19,456 bases of DNA from Prevotellaceae bacterium (GTDB lineage Bacteria; Bacteroidota; Bacteroidia; Bacteroidales; UBA932). Under the pieces are notes generated by a model. The model did no database searches. It saw only the letters and a list, made by a program, of their open reading frames with translations, and was not told the origin of the DNA. Shown in pieces: positions 6,598-13,160 of this stretch. The DNA lies in assembly GCA_031275145.1 (NCBI GenBank), contig JAISPE010000216.1, positions 1 to 19,456 of the forward strand. Reading direction: 5' to 3'. Numbering within the stretch: position 1 is the stretch's first letter; every line of letters begins with the position of its first letter. A program made the translations under genes and the position numbers.

Positions 6598-7806
6598 TTA
6601 ACTGATTTTGTATGCCATCAGAGTATTTCCGTGACGCACGTAAAGCACGCCTCTGTAAATCACCGGATGCGCCCAGTGCTGGTCGGTGCCGAGGGTGACG
6701 GGGAAACGGCTTACGAGATCGAACCTGTCCGGCGTAATTTTTACCAGTGCAATATCGCCGCGGTCGCTGTAACAGTAGAGCATTCCGTCTGCTGCGATTA
6801 CATTACCGACAGGCAGGGTGTTTTCTTTGTATTTCAGTTCGCCGGTTTTCCAGTCCACACAGAACCAGAAACGGTTGGCGTCACCCGATCCGTAGGCGTA
6901 ATCGCCGATTTTGACCATTGCTCCGAGACGTGAATCGAGCTGGGCAAGTTCCCAGACTTTTTCCACACTGCGTCCGCCGTCAGTCAGGCGAAGCATGACC
7001 GAGCCTTTGCCGTATCCGCTGGTGCACAGCAGCATGTTGTCGCCACCGTACACGGGAATATTCGGATGTACGTTGTGGCGATTGATGTTTTCGAACGACC
7101 AGAGTTTCCTGCCGGTGGCAATGTCCACGCCGATGATGTGTTTTGCTGTCATGGTAACGACTTGCGGCGTTTGCTGGTCGCCGACATACAGCGGCGAACA
7201 GTAGGCGGAAAGGCCGCCTTCGCCCGGACAGCTCCAGACGAGCGCTCCCGTATTTTTATTCAACGCAATAATGTTGTGCTGTTTGCCTCCGGGCGTGACT
7301 ATGAGTTTTTCGTCCACAATCAGGGGCGATTCGCATATTCCCCATTTGATATTCTCCGAACCGAAATCGCTCATGATGTTCTTTTTCCATACGATATTGA
7401 GGTCGCTTTCGTTAAAACAGACAATGTCTCCCATTCCGGAAATCAGATAGAGTTTGCCCTCGCTGGCGGTGACAGTACCCCGCGTGCCGTTGTAACTCTC
7501 GTTCCATTCGCCTCCGTATTCTTTTTTGTTCAGCAGCTTACCATCCATGTCGAAAGCATAGAGATAGCCTTTTCCTTCGGTCATTCCGGTGACGTAGATT
7601 TTTCCCGACGAAACGGCGACCGAAGAATGTCCTTCGCCAAGTCCGTCATAGTTCCAAAGCAGTTGCGGACCGCCTTCCGCCCATGATTTCAGCAAACCGT
7701 TTTCTTTGTAAACACCTGTACGGTCGCCTCTCCACTGAATAATATCCTGTGCCGGCAATACCGCTGCGGCTATCAGGAATACACATAGAATAAATGTCTT
7801 TTTCAT
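6598..7806 (-). CDS. Exported PQQ-like beta-propeller protein
   Basis: A 402-residue periplasmic protein. The ATG at 7806 is preferred over an in-frame TTG ten codons upstream, because it begins a clean signal peptide (KKTFILCVFLIAAAVLPAQ, cleavage after about residue 19) and the TTG overlaps the -7 box. The mature protein opens with QWRGDRTGVY, common in the PQQ-like family, then shows propeller blades such as ALNKNTGALVW, GVDIATGRKLW and CVDWKTGELKY. It has its own promoter box at 7834-7841 and is first in a two-gene operon with a related, membrane-anchored propeller. No catalytic residue set for a sugar or alcohol dehydrogenase could be confirmed, so a binding or scaffold role is equally possible. 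Confidence 0.87.
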   Translation of the reverse strand: MKKTFILCVFLIAAAVLPAQDIIQWRGDRTGVYKENGLLKSWAEGGPQLLWNYDGLGEGHSSVAVSSGKIYVTGMTEGKGYLYAFDMDGKLLNKKEYGGEWNESYNGTRGTVTASEGKLYLISGMGDIVCFNESDLNIVWKKNIMSDFGSENIKWGICESPLIVDEKLIVTPGGKQHNIIALNKNTGALVWSCPGEGGLSAYCSPLYVGDQQTPQVVTMTAKHIIGVDIATGRKLWSFENINRHNVHPNIPVYGGDNMLLCTSGYGKGSVMLRLTDGGRSVEKVWELAQLDSRLGAMVKIGDYAYGSGDANRFWFCVDWKTGELKYKENTLPVGNVIAADGMLYCYSDRGDIALVKITPDRFDLVSRFPVTLGTDQHWAHPVIYRGVLYVRHGNTLMAYKIS

Positions 7807-7833
7807 GTTGATATAACTTAAAATATTATGGTG

Positions 7834-7841
7834 CAAATGTA
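7834..7841 (-). promoter_or_regulatory. -7 promoter box of the beta-propeller operon
   Basis: The minus strand reads TACATTTG, matching TAnnTTTG, and ends 27 nt before the ATG at 7806. No convincing -33 element is seen. The same octamer precedes the lipoprotein pair at 12315-12322. Confidence 0.55.
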
Positions 7842-7880
7842 CAACAATTTTTTTTGACAGAATTCCTTTTTTGACAGAAA

Positions 7881-7910
7881 CCTTTGTGTCCTTTGTGCCT
7901 TTGCGGTAAA
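7881..7910 (-). repeat. CACAAAGG-family dispersed repeat, copy 1
   Basis: The minus strand reads TTTACCGCAAAGGCACAAAG followed by GACACAAAGG, three imperfect CACAAAGG units. Related sequences occur at 16503-16577 and 19296-19327. It is preceded by TTTTTTGACAGAA, also found at 12356-12370. Confidence 0.7.
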
Positions 7911-7959
7911 AAAATAAGCGTTATCAAACCTTTTCAGTTGCGGTACGAAACGGTTATTC

Positions 7960-7984
7960 GCAATGACGAAGAGGCGGGAAAAGC
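7960..7984 (-). repeat. TCGTCATTGC dispersed repeat, copy 1
   Basis: The minus strand reads CTTTTCCCGCCTCTTCGTCA followed by TTGC. It matches 12544-12567 on the plus strand with two substitutions and a one-base gap. Shorter TCGTCATTGC words occur at 12450-12459 and 12509-12518. Confidence 0.6.
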
Positions 7985-8042
7985 CTGTTGTGAAGATATT
8001 GCGAAAAGCGTCACTGTACATATCCGCTGGGCGTACAACAAA

Positions 8043-8186
8043 AAATCCCGCAGGAATGACATGCCGGTAAGATGTTGCTATTCGTATAAACTGTTGAAAA
8101 TCTTCCGGTATCGACATATCATCCCTACGGGATTTTGGGGAGGCGGGAACGTGTTTTCTACCGACATGTCATCCCTTACGGGATTT
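8043..8186. repeat. Three copies of a GACATGTCATCCC-TACGGGAT repeat
   Basis: Two direct copies lie at 8109-8136 (CGACATATCATCCCTACGGG) and 8159-8186 (CGACATGTCATCCCTTACGG), and one inverted, diverged copy at 8043-8069 (AATCCCGCAGGAATGACATG). Each is centred on an ATCCC-GGGAT inverted repeat. The third copy abuts the stop codon of the GH127 gene. Confidence 0.75.
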
Positions 8187-8190
8187 CCTT

Positions 8191-10233
8191 TTATTTCAAA
8201 AATTCCGGGAAGGCCGATATTCGTAATCTTGCCGCTCCCATAGGGATTAAAGTGATGTCTTCCAGCTTTCCCTCGGTACGTGCCGGATAGGCGGGAAGTA
8301 CAGCGCACAGTCCGTATCTGTCGGTTGTCCATGAGGGGATTCTGCTGCCTTTCGCTTTGATTTCAATCGGTACGCTTTCCGGAGTAAACGGGAAATTATC
8401 GTCCGGCCATGCTTTTTTTACTACTGTGAACGACCGTTCGGGATGTTCGACGTTACACTGCAAAGCGTAATTCCATGGACTGTCGGGATATATTGCCCAT
8501 GACGGCCATTTCGATTCGTCTGCTCCTTCCTGCCAGCGGGAATCGTGTATGGCAGTCGATTTGCTTTCGCTTTTTTCGTACCGTTCGGCAATTTTCAGGG
8601 AAAAAGTCAAAGGGCCGTAATTCACGCTGAGGCTGTTCTGGTTTACTTCCCAGCGGCGTACACTGAGCGTCATCGGGAAATTGACGGTCAGTTCATCGCC
8701 GTCTTTCCATGTGCGCGATATGCGGGCGAAAGTTCCCTCTTTCAGTGCGGTGCGGATTTTTTCCCCGTTAATACGGATACCGGCGTTTTTGCACCATGCC
8801 GGGATGCGTATGTACAGCGGAAAATCGACGTCCGAAGGAGTACCGATCCGCATGCGCACCTGTTCTTCGAAAGGATAGCCGGTTGTTTCGGAAACGGTTA
8901 TCTCCGTACCGTCCGCCACTTTCGCTTTCACCGTACACGAGTTGAACAGCGCTGCGGCAAGTCCGTTGTCGGGCGTTGCAAGCCAGAGATGTTCGGCATA
9001 ATACGGCCAGCCCTGCGTATGATTGTGCTGGCAGCAGCGGCTACTGAACGGATTCATCATCAGGAAGGGGCCACCGTTGGCGATACCCGGACTGTGATTT
9101 TTGCTGTCGGCGATTACCGAATTGGGAGAGGTGATGTACCGCAACGATTTGAAGTCGGGCATGACCGCTGCAGGATAAGTGTTGAAAGCCACATCTTCGC
9201 AATGGTCGGCCCAGAAAGGATCGCCGGTCATGCGCAGCAGTATCTCGTCGGAAGTCATCTGTTCGACTATTCCGCAGGTTTCCACTCCCTGACGCGGGTC
9301 GATATATCCCATCCGCGAATTTTCGTCGCTGCCGAACATTCCTCCGGGTACCTGTCCGAAAGTGCGGCGTATCAGATGGAAATTGTTGTACGTGGCATGC
9401 AGATCGGCGGAATCGGCGCTTTGCATCCACCATGTAGCCGGCTCGCGGAAACACTGTGCGATATTGACATTATGCCAGTTGGGAAGACTCGAATCTCTGC
9501 GCCAGTCGGCTGTGTTCCTGTGGATTTTTTCCGCGAGTTCGAGCAGCCATTTTTCGCCGGTGATGTTATACAGCCAGTACACGCTGAGGAGATTGTCGCC
9601 TCCGCGACTGTTTTCCCAGTAATCTTCGAGAAACATGTCGTCGGGCAGTTGCAGCTGCCAGCGGAAATATTTGCTCATAAAAGGGATAACCCTCCGGTCG
9701 TCCGAAAATTCGTAATACGACTGCAAACACCATAACATAATCATGTTACCCCACAGGTCGGGTTTGCCGTTCTTTTCAATCCACGGTCCGAAATATCCGT
9801 CTTCGCGCTGGCTGTTCAGTACAGCTTCCAGCCATGTTTTGGCCTCGGCAATCATGCCGGCGTCGTTCAGGATATATCCCATGCCGGCATATCCTTTCAG
9901 CCAGTAAGGCACTTCTTCCCAGCCATAATCGCCTTTACCGTCAGGGCTTAACCATGCATTGCCGTCTTTTTGAAGCCATGCGCTTATCTCGCCCAGATGC
10001 CCCGAAAGGCCGTCGCGCTGACGGTTCAAATATTCCCTGATCCAGCCTTCGGGCTTTATTGAACCAACCGGAAGTTTGATGAAATGCAGCGGTTGCAGAG
10101 GCGGTCTGTTGCCTGCGTAATGAATATTGGTCGAAGCAGTTGACGGACGGGAAACACATTCAACGTCCGCATCCTGTTCTGTACACGACAAAAGTCCGGT
10201 ACAGATAAAAATTAAGAGTACAATCTTTTTCAT
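8191..10233 (-). CDS. GH127 (DUF1680) glycoside hydrolase lipoprotein
   Basis: A 680-residue protein with an SPII signal and lipobox LLSC (Cys17), followed by acidic residues (TEQDAD) compatible with surface display in Bacteroidota. The body matches GH127/DUF1680: an (alpha/alpha)6 barrel (about 60-430) and C-terminal beta domains. The zinc-thiolate site of GH127 beta-L-arabinofuranosidases is visible as E318 and C320 (VETCG) plus the pair C400-C401 (SRCCQHN). By family precedent the first Cys of the pair is the nucleophile; E304 sits where the acid/base glutamate is expected. The family also contains aceric acid hydrolases, so the sugar is not certain. The ATG overlaps the ispD stop as ATGA, so the gene depends on the ispD transcript. 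No SusC/SusD pair is in the window. Confidence 0.88.
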   Translation of the reverse strand: MKKIVLLIFICTGLLSCTEQDADVECVSRPSTASTNIHYAGNRPPLQPLHFIKLPVGSIKPEGWIREYLNRQRDGLSGHLGEISAWLQKDGNAWLSPDGKGDYGWEEVPYWLKGYAGMGYILNDAGMIAEAKTWLEAVLNSQREDGYFGPWIEKNGKPDLWGNMIMLWCLQSYYEFSDDRRVIPFMSKYFRWQLQLPDDMFLEDYWENSRGGDNLLSVYWLYNITGEKWLLELAEKIHRNTADWRRDSSLPNWHNVNIAQCFREPATWWMQSADSADLHATYNNFHLIRRTFGQVPGGMFGSDENSRMGYIDPRQGVETCGIVEQMTSDEILLRMTGDPFWADHCEDVAFNTYPAAVMPDFKSLRYITSPNSVIADSKNHSPGIANGGPFLMMNPFSSRCCQHNHTQGWPYYAEHLWLATPDNGLAAALFNSCTVKAKVADGTEITVSETTGYPFEEQVRMRIGTPSDVDFPLYIRIPAWCKNAGIRINGEKIRTALKEGTFARISRTWKDGDELTVNFPMTLSVRRWEVNQNSLSVNYGPLTFSLKIAERYEKSESKSTAIHDSRWQEGADESKWPSWAIYPDSPWNYALQCNVEHPERSFTVVKKAWPDDNFPFTPESVPIEIKAKGSRIPSWTTDRYGLCAVLPAYPARTEGKLEDITLIPMGAARLRISAFPEFLK

Positions 10234-10922
10234 ATTTCACTTGAATTAGTATTTTTTATATTTTTTATGATAATCTTTGCTATTTCCATGTCAAAAGGCG
10301 TTGTTAACTTGATGTTTTCAATATTGCCTTCTACCGGCGTAACGGGATATCCGAACTTTTCGACAACCGAAGCGTCGTCGGTGAAATCCTTAGAATACGG
10401 CTGTGCGTATGCAGGTATAAGAATATCGGAATTAAAGACTTGCGGGGTCTGTACTGTCCTGTATTTTTCCCTGCTCACCGAGTGGCTCCGATTTTCGTTT
10501 TCGAAGTATCTTAACGATTCCGTAACAGCGATGACGGGAATAGCCGCCCCGCTCTGTTCCGCCTTATCGAAACAGCGACGGACGGTTTCCATCGACACAA
10601 AAGGACGTACACCGTCGTGTACTGCAACGATTTCGTCTTTCCCCACATGTGCAAGCGAATTTTTGACCGAGAAAAACCGTTCCCTGCCTCCTTCGACAAT
10701 TATGTGCGGCGGAATACCGGCTGTCCGGGACCTGAGTGTTTCCCATGTTTTGATTTCCTCTGCCGGAAGCGCCAGAATCATCTTTATCTTACTGTCATAA
10801 TCATAAAAACGTAACATCGTCAGCACAAGTACAGGGATGCCGTTCAGTTTCAAAAACTGTTTCGGGATATCCTGTCCCATACGTTTACCGCGCCCTCCGG
10901 CAACAATGATTACTGTTTTCAT
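10230..10922 (-). CDS. ispD: 2-C-methyl-D-erythritol 4-phosphate cytidylyltransferase
   Basis: Third step of the MEP isoprenoid pathway: CTP plus MEP gives CDP-ME (EC 2.7.7.60), in the cytosol. It has 230 residues, the normal length. Motifs are AGGRGKRMG (8-16) with the substrate lysine K21 in PKQF, HDGVRPF (102-108), TPQVF (159-163), TDDASVVE (181-188) and GNIENIKLTTPFD (199-211), whose K205 corresponds to the conserved C-terminal lysine. This pattern separates IspD from TarI-like CDP-ribitol enzymes only partly, but IspD is the better fit. A TAnnTTTG box lies 22 nt upstream. The gene ends in an ATGA overlap with the GH127 gene, an unusual functional pairing. Confidence 0.92.
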   Translation of the reverse strand: MKTVIIVAGGRGKRMGQDIPKQFLKLNGIPVLVLTMLRFYDYDSKIKMILALPAEEIKTWETLRSRTAGIPPHIIVEGGRERFFSVKNSLAHVGKDEIVAVHDGVRPFVSMETVRRCFDKAEQSGAAIPVIAVTESLRYFENENRSHSVSREKYRTVQTPQVFNSDILIPAYAQPYSKDFTDDASVVEKFGYPVTPVEGNIENIKLTTPFDMEIAKIIIKNIKNTNSSEI

Positions 10923-10944
10923 AAATACATAATTATAAACGGTG

Positions 10945-10952
10945 CAAAATTA
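10945..10952 (-). promoter_or_regulatory. -7 promoter box of the ispD-GH127 operon
   Basis: The minus strand reads TAATTTTG, matching TAnnTTTG, 22 nt before the ispD ATG. A TTG lies about 22 nt further upstream, a loose match to a -33 element. Confidence 0.55.
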
Positions 10953-11005
10953 CATGAAAATTCCGAATTGCGCGCAAGCCCGTAATCCGTAACTGAAAAT
11001 GAGTT

Positions 11006-11743
11006 TCAATTCTTCCTGATACCTGAATTAATATCATCTATAATCTGTTCTATACATTCCTTCGTTCCCAGCGACAGGGATTCTGCCATATTGGATACAA
11101 AATCAAAACGCATTTTGTTTATATTCATATTGTCTGAAGGGATAGGCGGAAGAGTTTTATTAATGAAATACTTGTTGTCAAGAATAATTTCATCGCCTTT
11201 CCGTAACGTAACATGTACGGACAAATCTGTTTGAGCCGGAAAGCCAACTTCCTGCGAATATATTGAATAGGTAAAAATAAGAAATATAATAGTGGTGTTT
11301 TGATGATATTTGGACACTGTTATACATGTGTCATAAACAATTTCAAGAGTATAATCGTTTTCAGCCGGTTCGTCGACTAATGAATAACAGCCCGTACGCC
11401 CGCTTTCTATTGCAAATGATTCTTTGAAAAAATCGGAATAATCTCTGTCTAATGACATTTGTCCGAGTTTCACTGCAAAATTTTTCTCTATGTAATTATA
11501 GAAGAGGAACGGAAACACCTCGCCGTTTATTTTTGTCACGGACAAATCCGTGTCAAATGCGTGTCCGTCGAATGCCGTAAGCGCTATTCCATCCGACCGG
11601 TCACAGTCGGCTATTTTGCTGTCGTGCAAATAATCAACGGGAACCCGGTTTTCCCTTAAACTTTTCATAAGCATTTTTGATTCGGAACATGAAATCAAAA
11701 ATAATGATAATGTGAGAACTAATGTAAATCTTCCGTATTTCAT
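11006..11743 (-). CDS. Lipoprotein of unknown function (245 aa)
   Basis: A 245-residue protein with an SPII signal and lipobox LISC (Cys19, followed by SES). I do not recognise the family. The body is mixed alpha/beta with pairs of extended strands (YTLEIVYDTCITVS and DLSVHVTLRKGDEIILDN) and a C-terminal helix containing a conserved-looking acidic patch (ECIEQIIDDI). There are three cysteines beyond the lipobox. The strand-rich layout and the C-terminal helix recall small periplasmic or outer-membrane accessory lipoproteins, but nothing identifies a partner. It lies 23 nt downstream of another lipoprotein gene and is probably co-transcribed with it; ispD follows after 83 nt with its own promoter box. 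Base composition is somewhat more AT-rich than the neighbouring ispD and GH127 genes. Confidence 0.8.
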   Translation of the reverse strand: MKYGRFTLVLTLSLFLISCSESKMLMKSLRENRVPVDYLHDSKIADCDRSDGIALTAFDGHAFDTDLSVTKINGEVFPFLFYNYIEKNFAVKLGQMSLDRDYSDFFKESFAIESGRTGCYSLVDEPAENDYTLEIVYDTCITVSKYHQNTTIIFLIFTYSIYSQEVGFPAQTDLSVHVTLRKGDEIILDNKYFINKTLPPIPSDNMNINKMRFDFVSNMAESLSLGTKECIEQIIDDINSGIRKN

Positions 11744-11766
11744 ATTTCTGTAACTGTATTAAATTA

Positions 11767-12294
11767 TTAATTGTTATATCTTACATATCTGATTCGTACT
11801 GCAATGATTTTTTTCAGAATATCGTTGTCGGGATATTCATCCGTAAGATTCTGATAGTCCTGAAGGAATTTTTTATAGTTGTATTCTCCCGCCATTCTTG
11901 ACAGTTCGTAATTTAAGTCAATGGAAAGAAGCTGTTTCAGTAATATGCGGTTCTCTTTTATTTTATCTGTATACTCAAGGGCATCCGTGTATTTTGATTT
12001 TGCAATACAGTAAAGCGCTTTTGCCGGATAATAATCGGGCGAGTTCTGTACCGTCGAAAGATACAGGTTCAACTGTGAATATTTTTTCGATTTAAGTAAC
12101 TGATACGTCGCATATAAAACATCCGAATGCAAATCATCTCCCATCAACGGAATATAGTTTAAAACATTCCGTTCCCAGTCAATTTGCGACAGTACGTCCT
12201 CTGTCTCAACAAAATATTTAGCGGGGGCACAGGACATAAAAAGCCCTGTCAATCCTAATATTACAAGATAAATTTTCACATATTTCATATTCAT
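11767..12294 (-). CDS. Lipoprotein of unknown function, helical-repeat type (175 aa)
   Basis: A 175-residue protein with an SPII signal and lipobox FMSC (Cys22, then APAKYF). The start may be ATG 12294 or, two codons later, ATG 12288; nothing decides between them. The mature part is almost wholly alpha-helical, with helix pairs such as VLYATYQLLKSKKYSQLNLY and AKALYCIAKSKYTDALEYTD spaced like tetratricopeptide-type repeats, and ends RIRYVRYNN. TPR-like lipoproteins often act as scaffolds for envelope assemblies, which is only an analogy here. A TAnnTTTG box lies about 20 nt upstream, and the 245-residue lipoprotein gene follows after 23 nt. Function is not recognised. Confidence 0.8.
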   Translation of the reverse strand: MNMKYVKIYLVILGLTGLFMSCAPAKYFVETEDVLSQIDWERNVLNYIPLMGDDLHSDVLYATYQLLKSKKYSQLNLYLSTVQNSPDYYPAKALYCIAKSKYTDALEYTDKIKENRILLKQLLSIDLNYELSRMAGEYNYKKFLQDYQNLTDEYPDNDILKKIIAVRIRYVRYNN

Positions 12295-12314
12295 TCTTCA
12301 TTTATAATTTTTTG

Positions 12315-12322
12315 CAAATGTA
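12315..12322 (-). promoter_or_regulatory. -7 promoter box of the lipoprotein pair
   Basis: The minus strand reads TACATTTG, 20 nt before ATG 12294. It matches TAnnTTTG exactly and is identical to the box of the beta-propeller operon. Confidence 0.55.
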
Positions 12323-12355
12323 TATAAAATTTTCAGGATAATCGGGAACATTCCC

Positions 12356-12392
12356 CTTTTTTTGACAGAACCTTTAGCTCGACGAAATCAAT
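12356..12392 (+). repeat. Compound repeat: TTTTTTGACAGAACC plus TTCGACGAA family copy 2
   Basis: CTTTTTTTGACAGAACCTTT nearly repeats about 7867-7883. It runs directly into CTTTAGCTCGACGAAATCAA (12372-12391), the second copy of the family at 2441-2462. Confidence 0.55.
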
Positions 12393-12449
12393 TATACATC
12401 AAACGGGTGAGAATTGTGAGTTTTTTGCATAAAACTGTTTTCTGCCTCA

Positions 12450-12567
12450 TCGTCATTGCTTCCTTCCTTACAATGACGCTTTTTGCAAGTGGCATATTAA
12501 CAGTCTTTTCGTCATTGCAAAGGCGACTCTTATTTCCCCAAAAGTTTTCCCGCCTTTTCGACATTGC
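12450..12567 (+). repeat. TCGTCATTGC dispersed repeat cluster
   Basis: TCGTCATTGC at 12450-12459 and 12509-12518, CAATGACG (inverted) at 12471-12478, and GTTTTCCCGCCTTTTCGACA followed by TTGC at 12544-12567. The last segment aligns with the reverse complement of 7960-7984. Confidence 0.55.
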
Positions 12568-12650
12568 GGGGAACAAACAACCTTTCATGTAACTAAACTC
12601 CAACCGACTTAAATTAAGCAGATTGCAGTATGTTCGATTTTTCGAGATCT

Positions 12651-12740
12651 GCCCGACTTGCCTGTAACATCGCTTAATACATTGCATAATTTAAGATTCA
12701 TCAGTTCCATGCTCTTCTGCATGTGCTGTACTCCCCCGTG
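12651..12740 (-). pseudogene. Fragment of an IS110-family transposase
   Basis: On the minus strand about 30 codons read HGGVQHMQKSMELMNLKLCN followed by VLSDVTGKSG. The pattern 'HMQK--E-MN-KL-NVLSD-TGKSG' resembles the segment after the DEDD domain of IS110-type transposases. Sequence before and after does not continue the family, and no other part of the gene, IS end or bridge-RNA region was found nearby. It therefore looks like an old relic. Recognition is from memory of the family. Confidence 0.45.
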
Positions 12741-12937
12741 TTGTTTATGCGGGATTATAAATGATGTATATCCCCAAGTACTTGTGCAGGGAAACGGAGA
12801 ATAGAAGCTGTTTCTCATTTGCGATACCGTAATTACGTATCCGGCAATAACTTCCTTTCTACTCTCTTCCGATTTTTTACAAAAATACAAAATCTGTTAA
12901 AAAAATCGAACCCTTATTTATGGGCGCAAAAATACGG

Positions 12938-13020
12938 GGTAATGAGGTCGGAATACGAGCATATACTATTTGTTACTGAGGGTGTTTTGTTATTAAAATT
13001 AGGCATAAGTGAGGTTTTTT
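12938..13020 (+). repeat. Triple-TGAGGK intergenic element, copy A
   Basis: Begins GGTAATGAGGTC, contains TACTGAGGGTGTTTTGTT and AAAATTAGG, and ends TGAGGTTTTTT. TGAGGK motifs start at 12943, 12977 and 13010. It aligns along its full length with 16643-16726; conserved blocks are joined by unrelated spacers of nearly equal length. Confidence 0.75.
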
Positions 13021-13126
13021 GTCTACGTTTGAATACCCTACCCGGGCGCATGTGCAAGAATTGACGGATGAAATCAAAAAAATCATTTTAATCACAAAAA
13101 TCACAGTTCAGATAATAAAAACAGCT

Positions 13127-13134
13127 TATCTTTG
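13127..13134 (+). promoter_or_regulatory. -7 promoter box of the pyridoxal kinase operon
   Basis: TATCTTTG matches TAnnTTTG and ends 26 nt before ATG 13161, the spacing seen at the other promoters here. The -33 region (TCACAGTT) is weak. Confidence 0.55.
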
Positions 13135-13160
13135 CACCTCGAATTAATTATATTTTTGAT

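Larger units (their letters stand above)
7842..8190. other. Spacer between the GH127 gene and the beta-propeller operon
   Basis: No credible gene. The spacer is nearly filled by copies of short repeats described separately: a duplicated TTTTTTGACAGAA motif (about 7851-7880), the CACAAAGG family (7881-7910), a GCAATGACGA copy (7960-7984) and three ATCCC-GGGAT copies (8043-8186). No T-tract terminator was identified for the GH127 transcript. Confidence 0.6.
12295..13160. other. 866-bp repeat-rich spacer between divergent operons
   Basis: No intact gene. It contains promoters at both ends, a TTTTTTGACAGAACC motif joined to a TTCGACGAARTCAA copy (12356-12392), TCGTCATTGC repeats (12450-12567), a probable IS110 transposase fragment (12651-12740) and an 83-bp element shared with 16643-16726. 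Open frames across 12388-12687 and 12609-12890 on the minus strand follow repeats and the IS relic rather than a gene. Confidence 0.6.

Noticed and set aside
7818..8117. Minus-strand 99-residue open frame containing TAKAQRTQR
   Set aside because: That peptide is the translation of the CACAAAGG repeat, a frequent source of false genes; the frame also crosses two other repeat families and the beta-propeller promoter.
12388..12687. Minus-strand 99-residue open frame upstream of the lipoprotein pair
   Set aside because: It runs through TCGTCATTGC repeats and overlaps the IS110-like fragment in another frame; no domain and no promoter spacing support it.
13151..13158. Second TAnnTTTG match (TATTTTTG) just before the pdxY ATG
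   Set aside because: It ends 2 nt before the start codon, which would put the transcription start inside the gene; the box at 13127-13134 has normal spacing. The region is simply T-rich.
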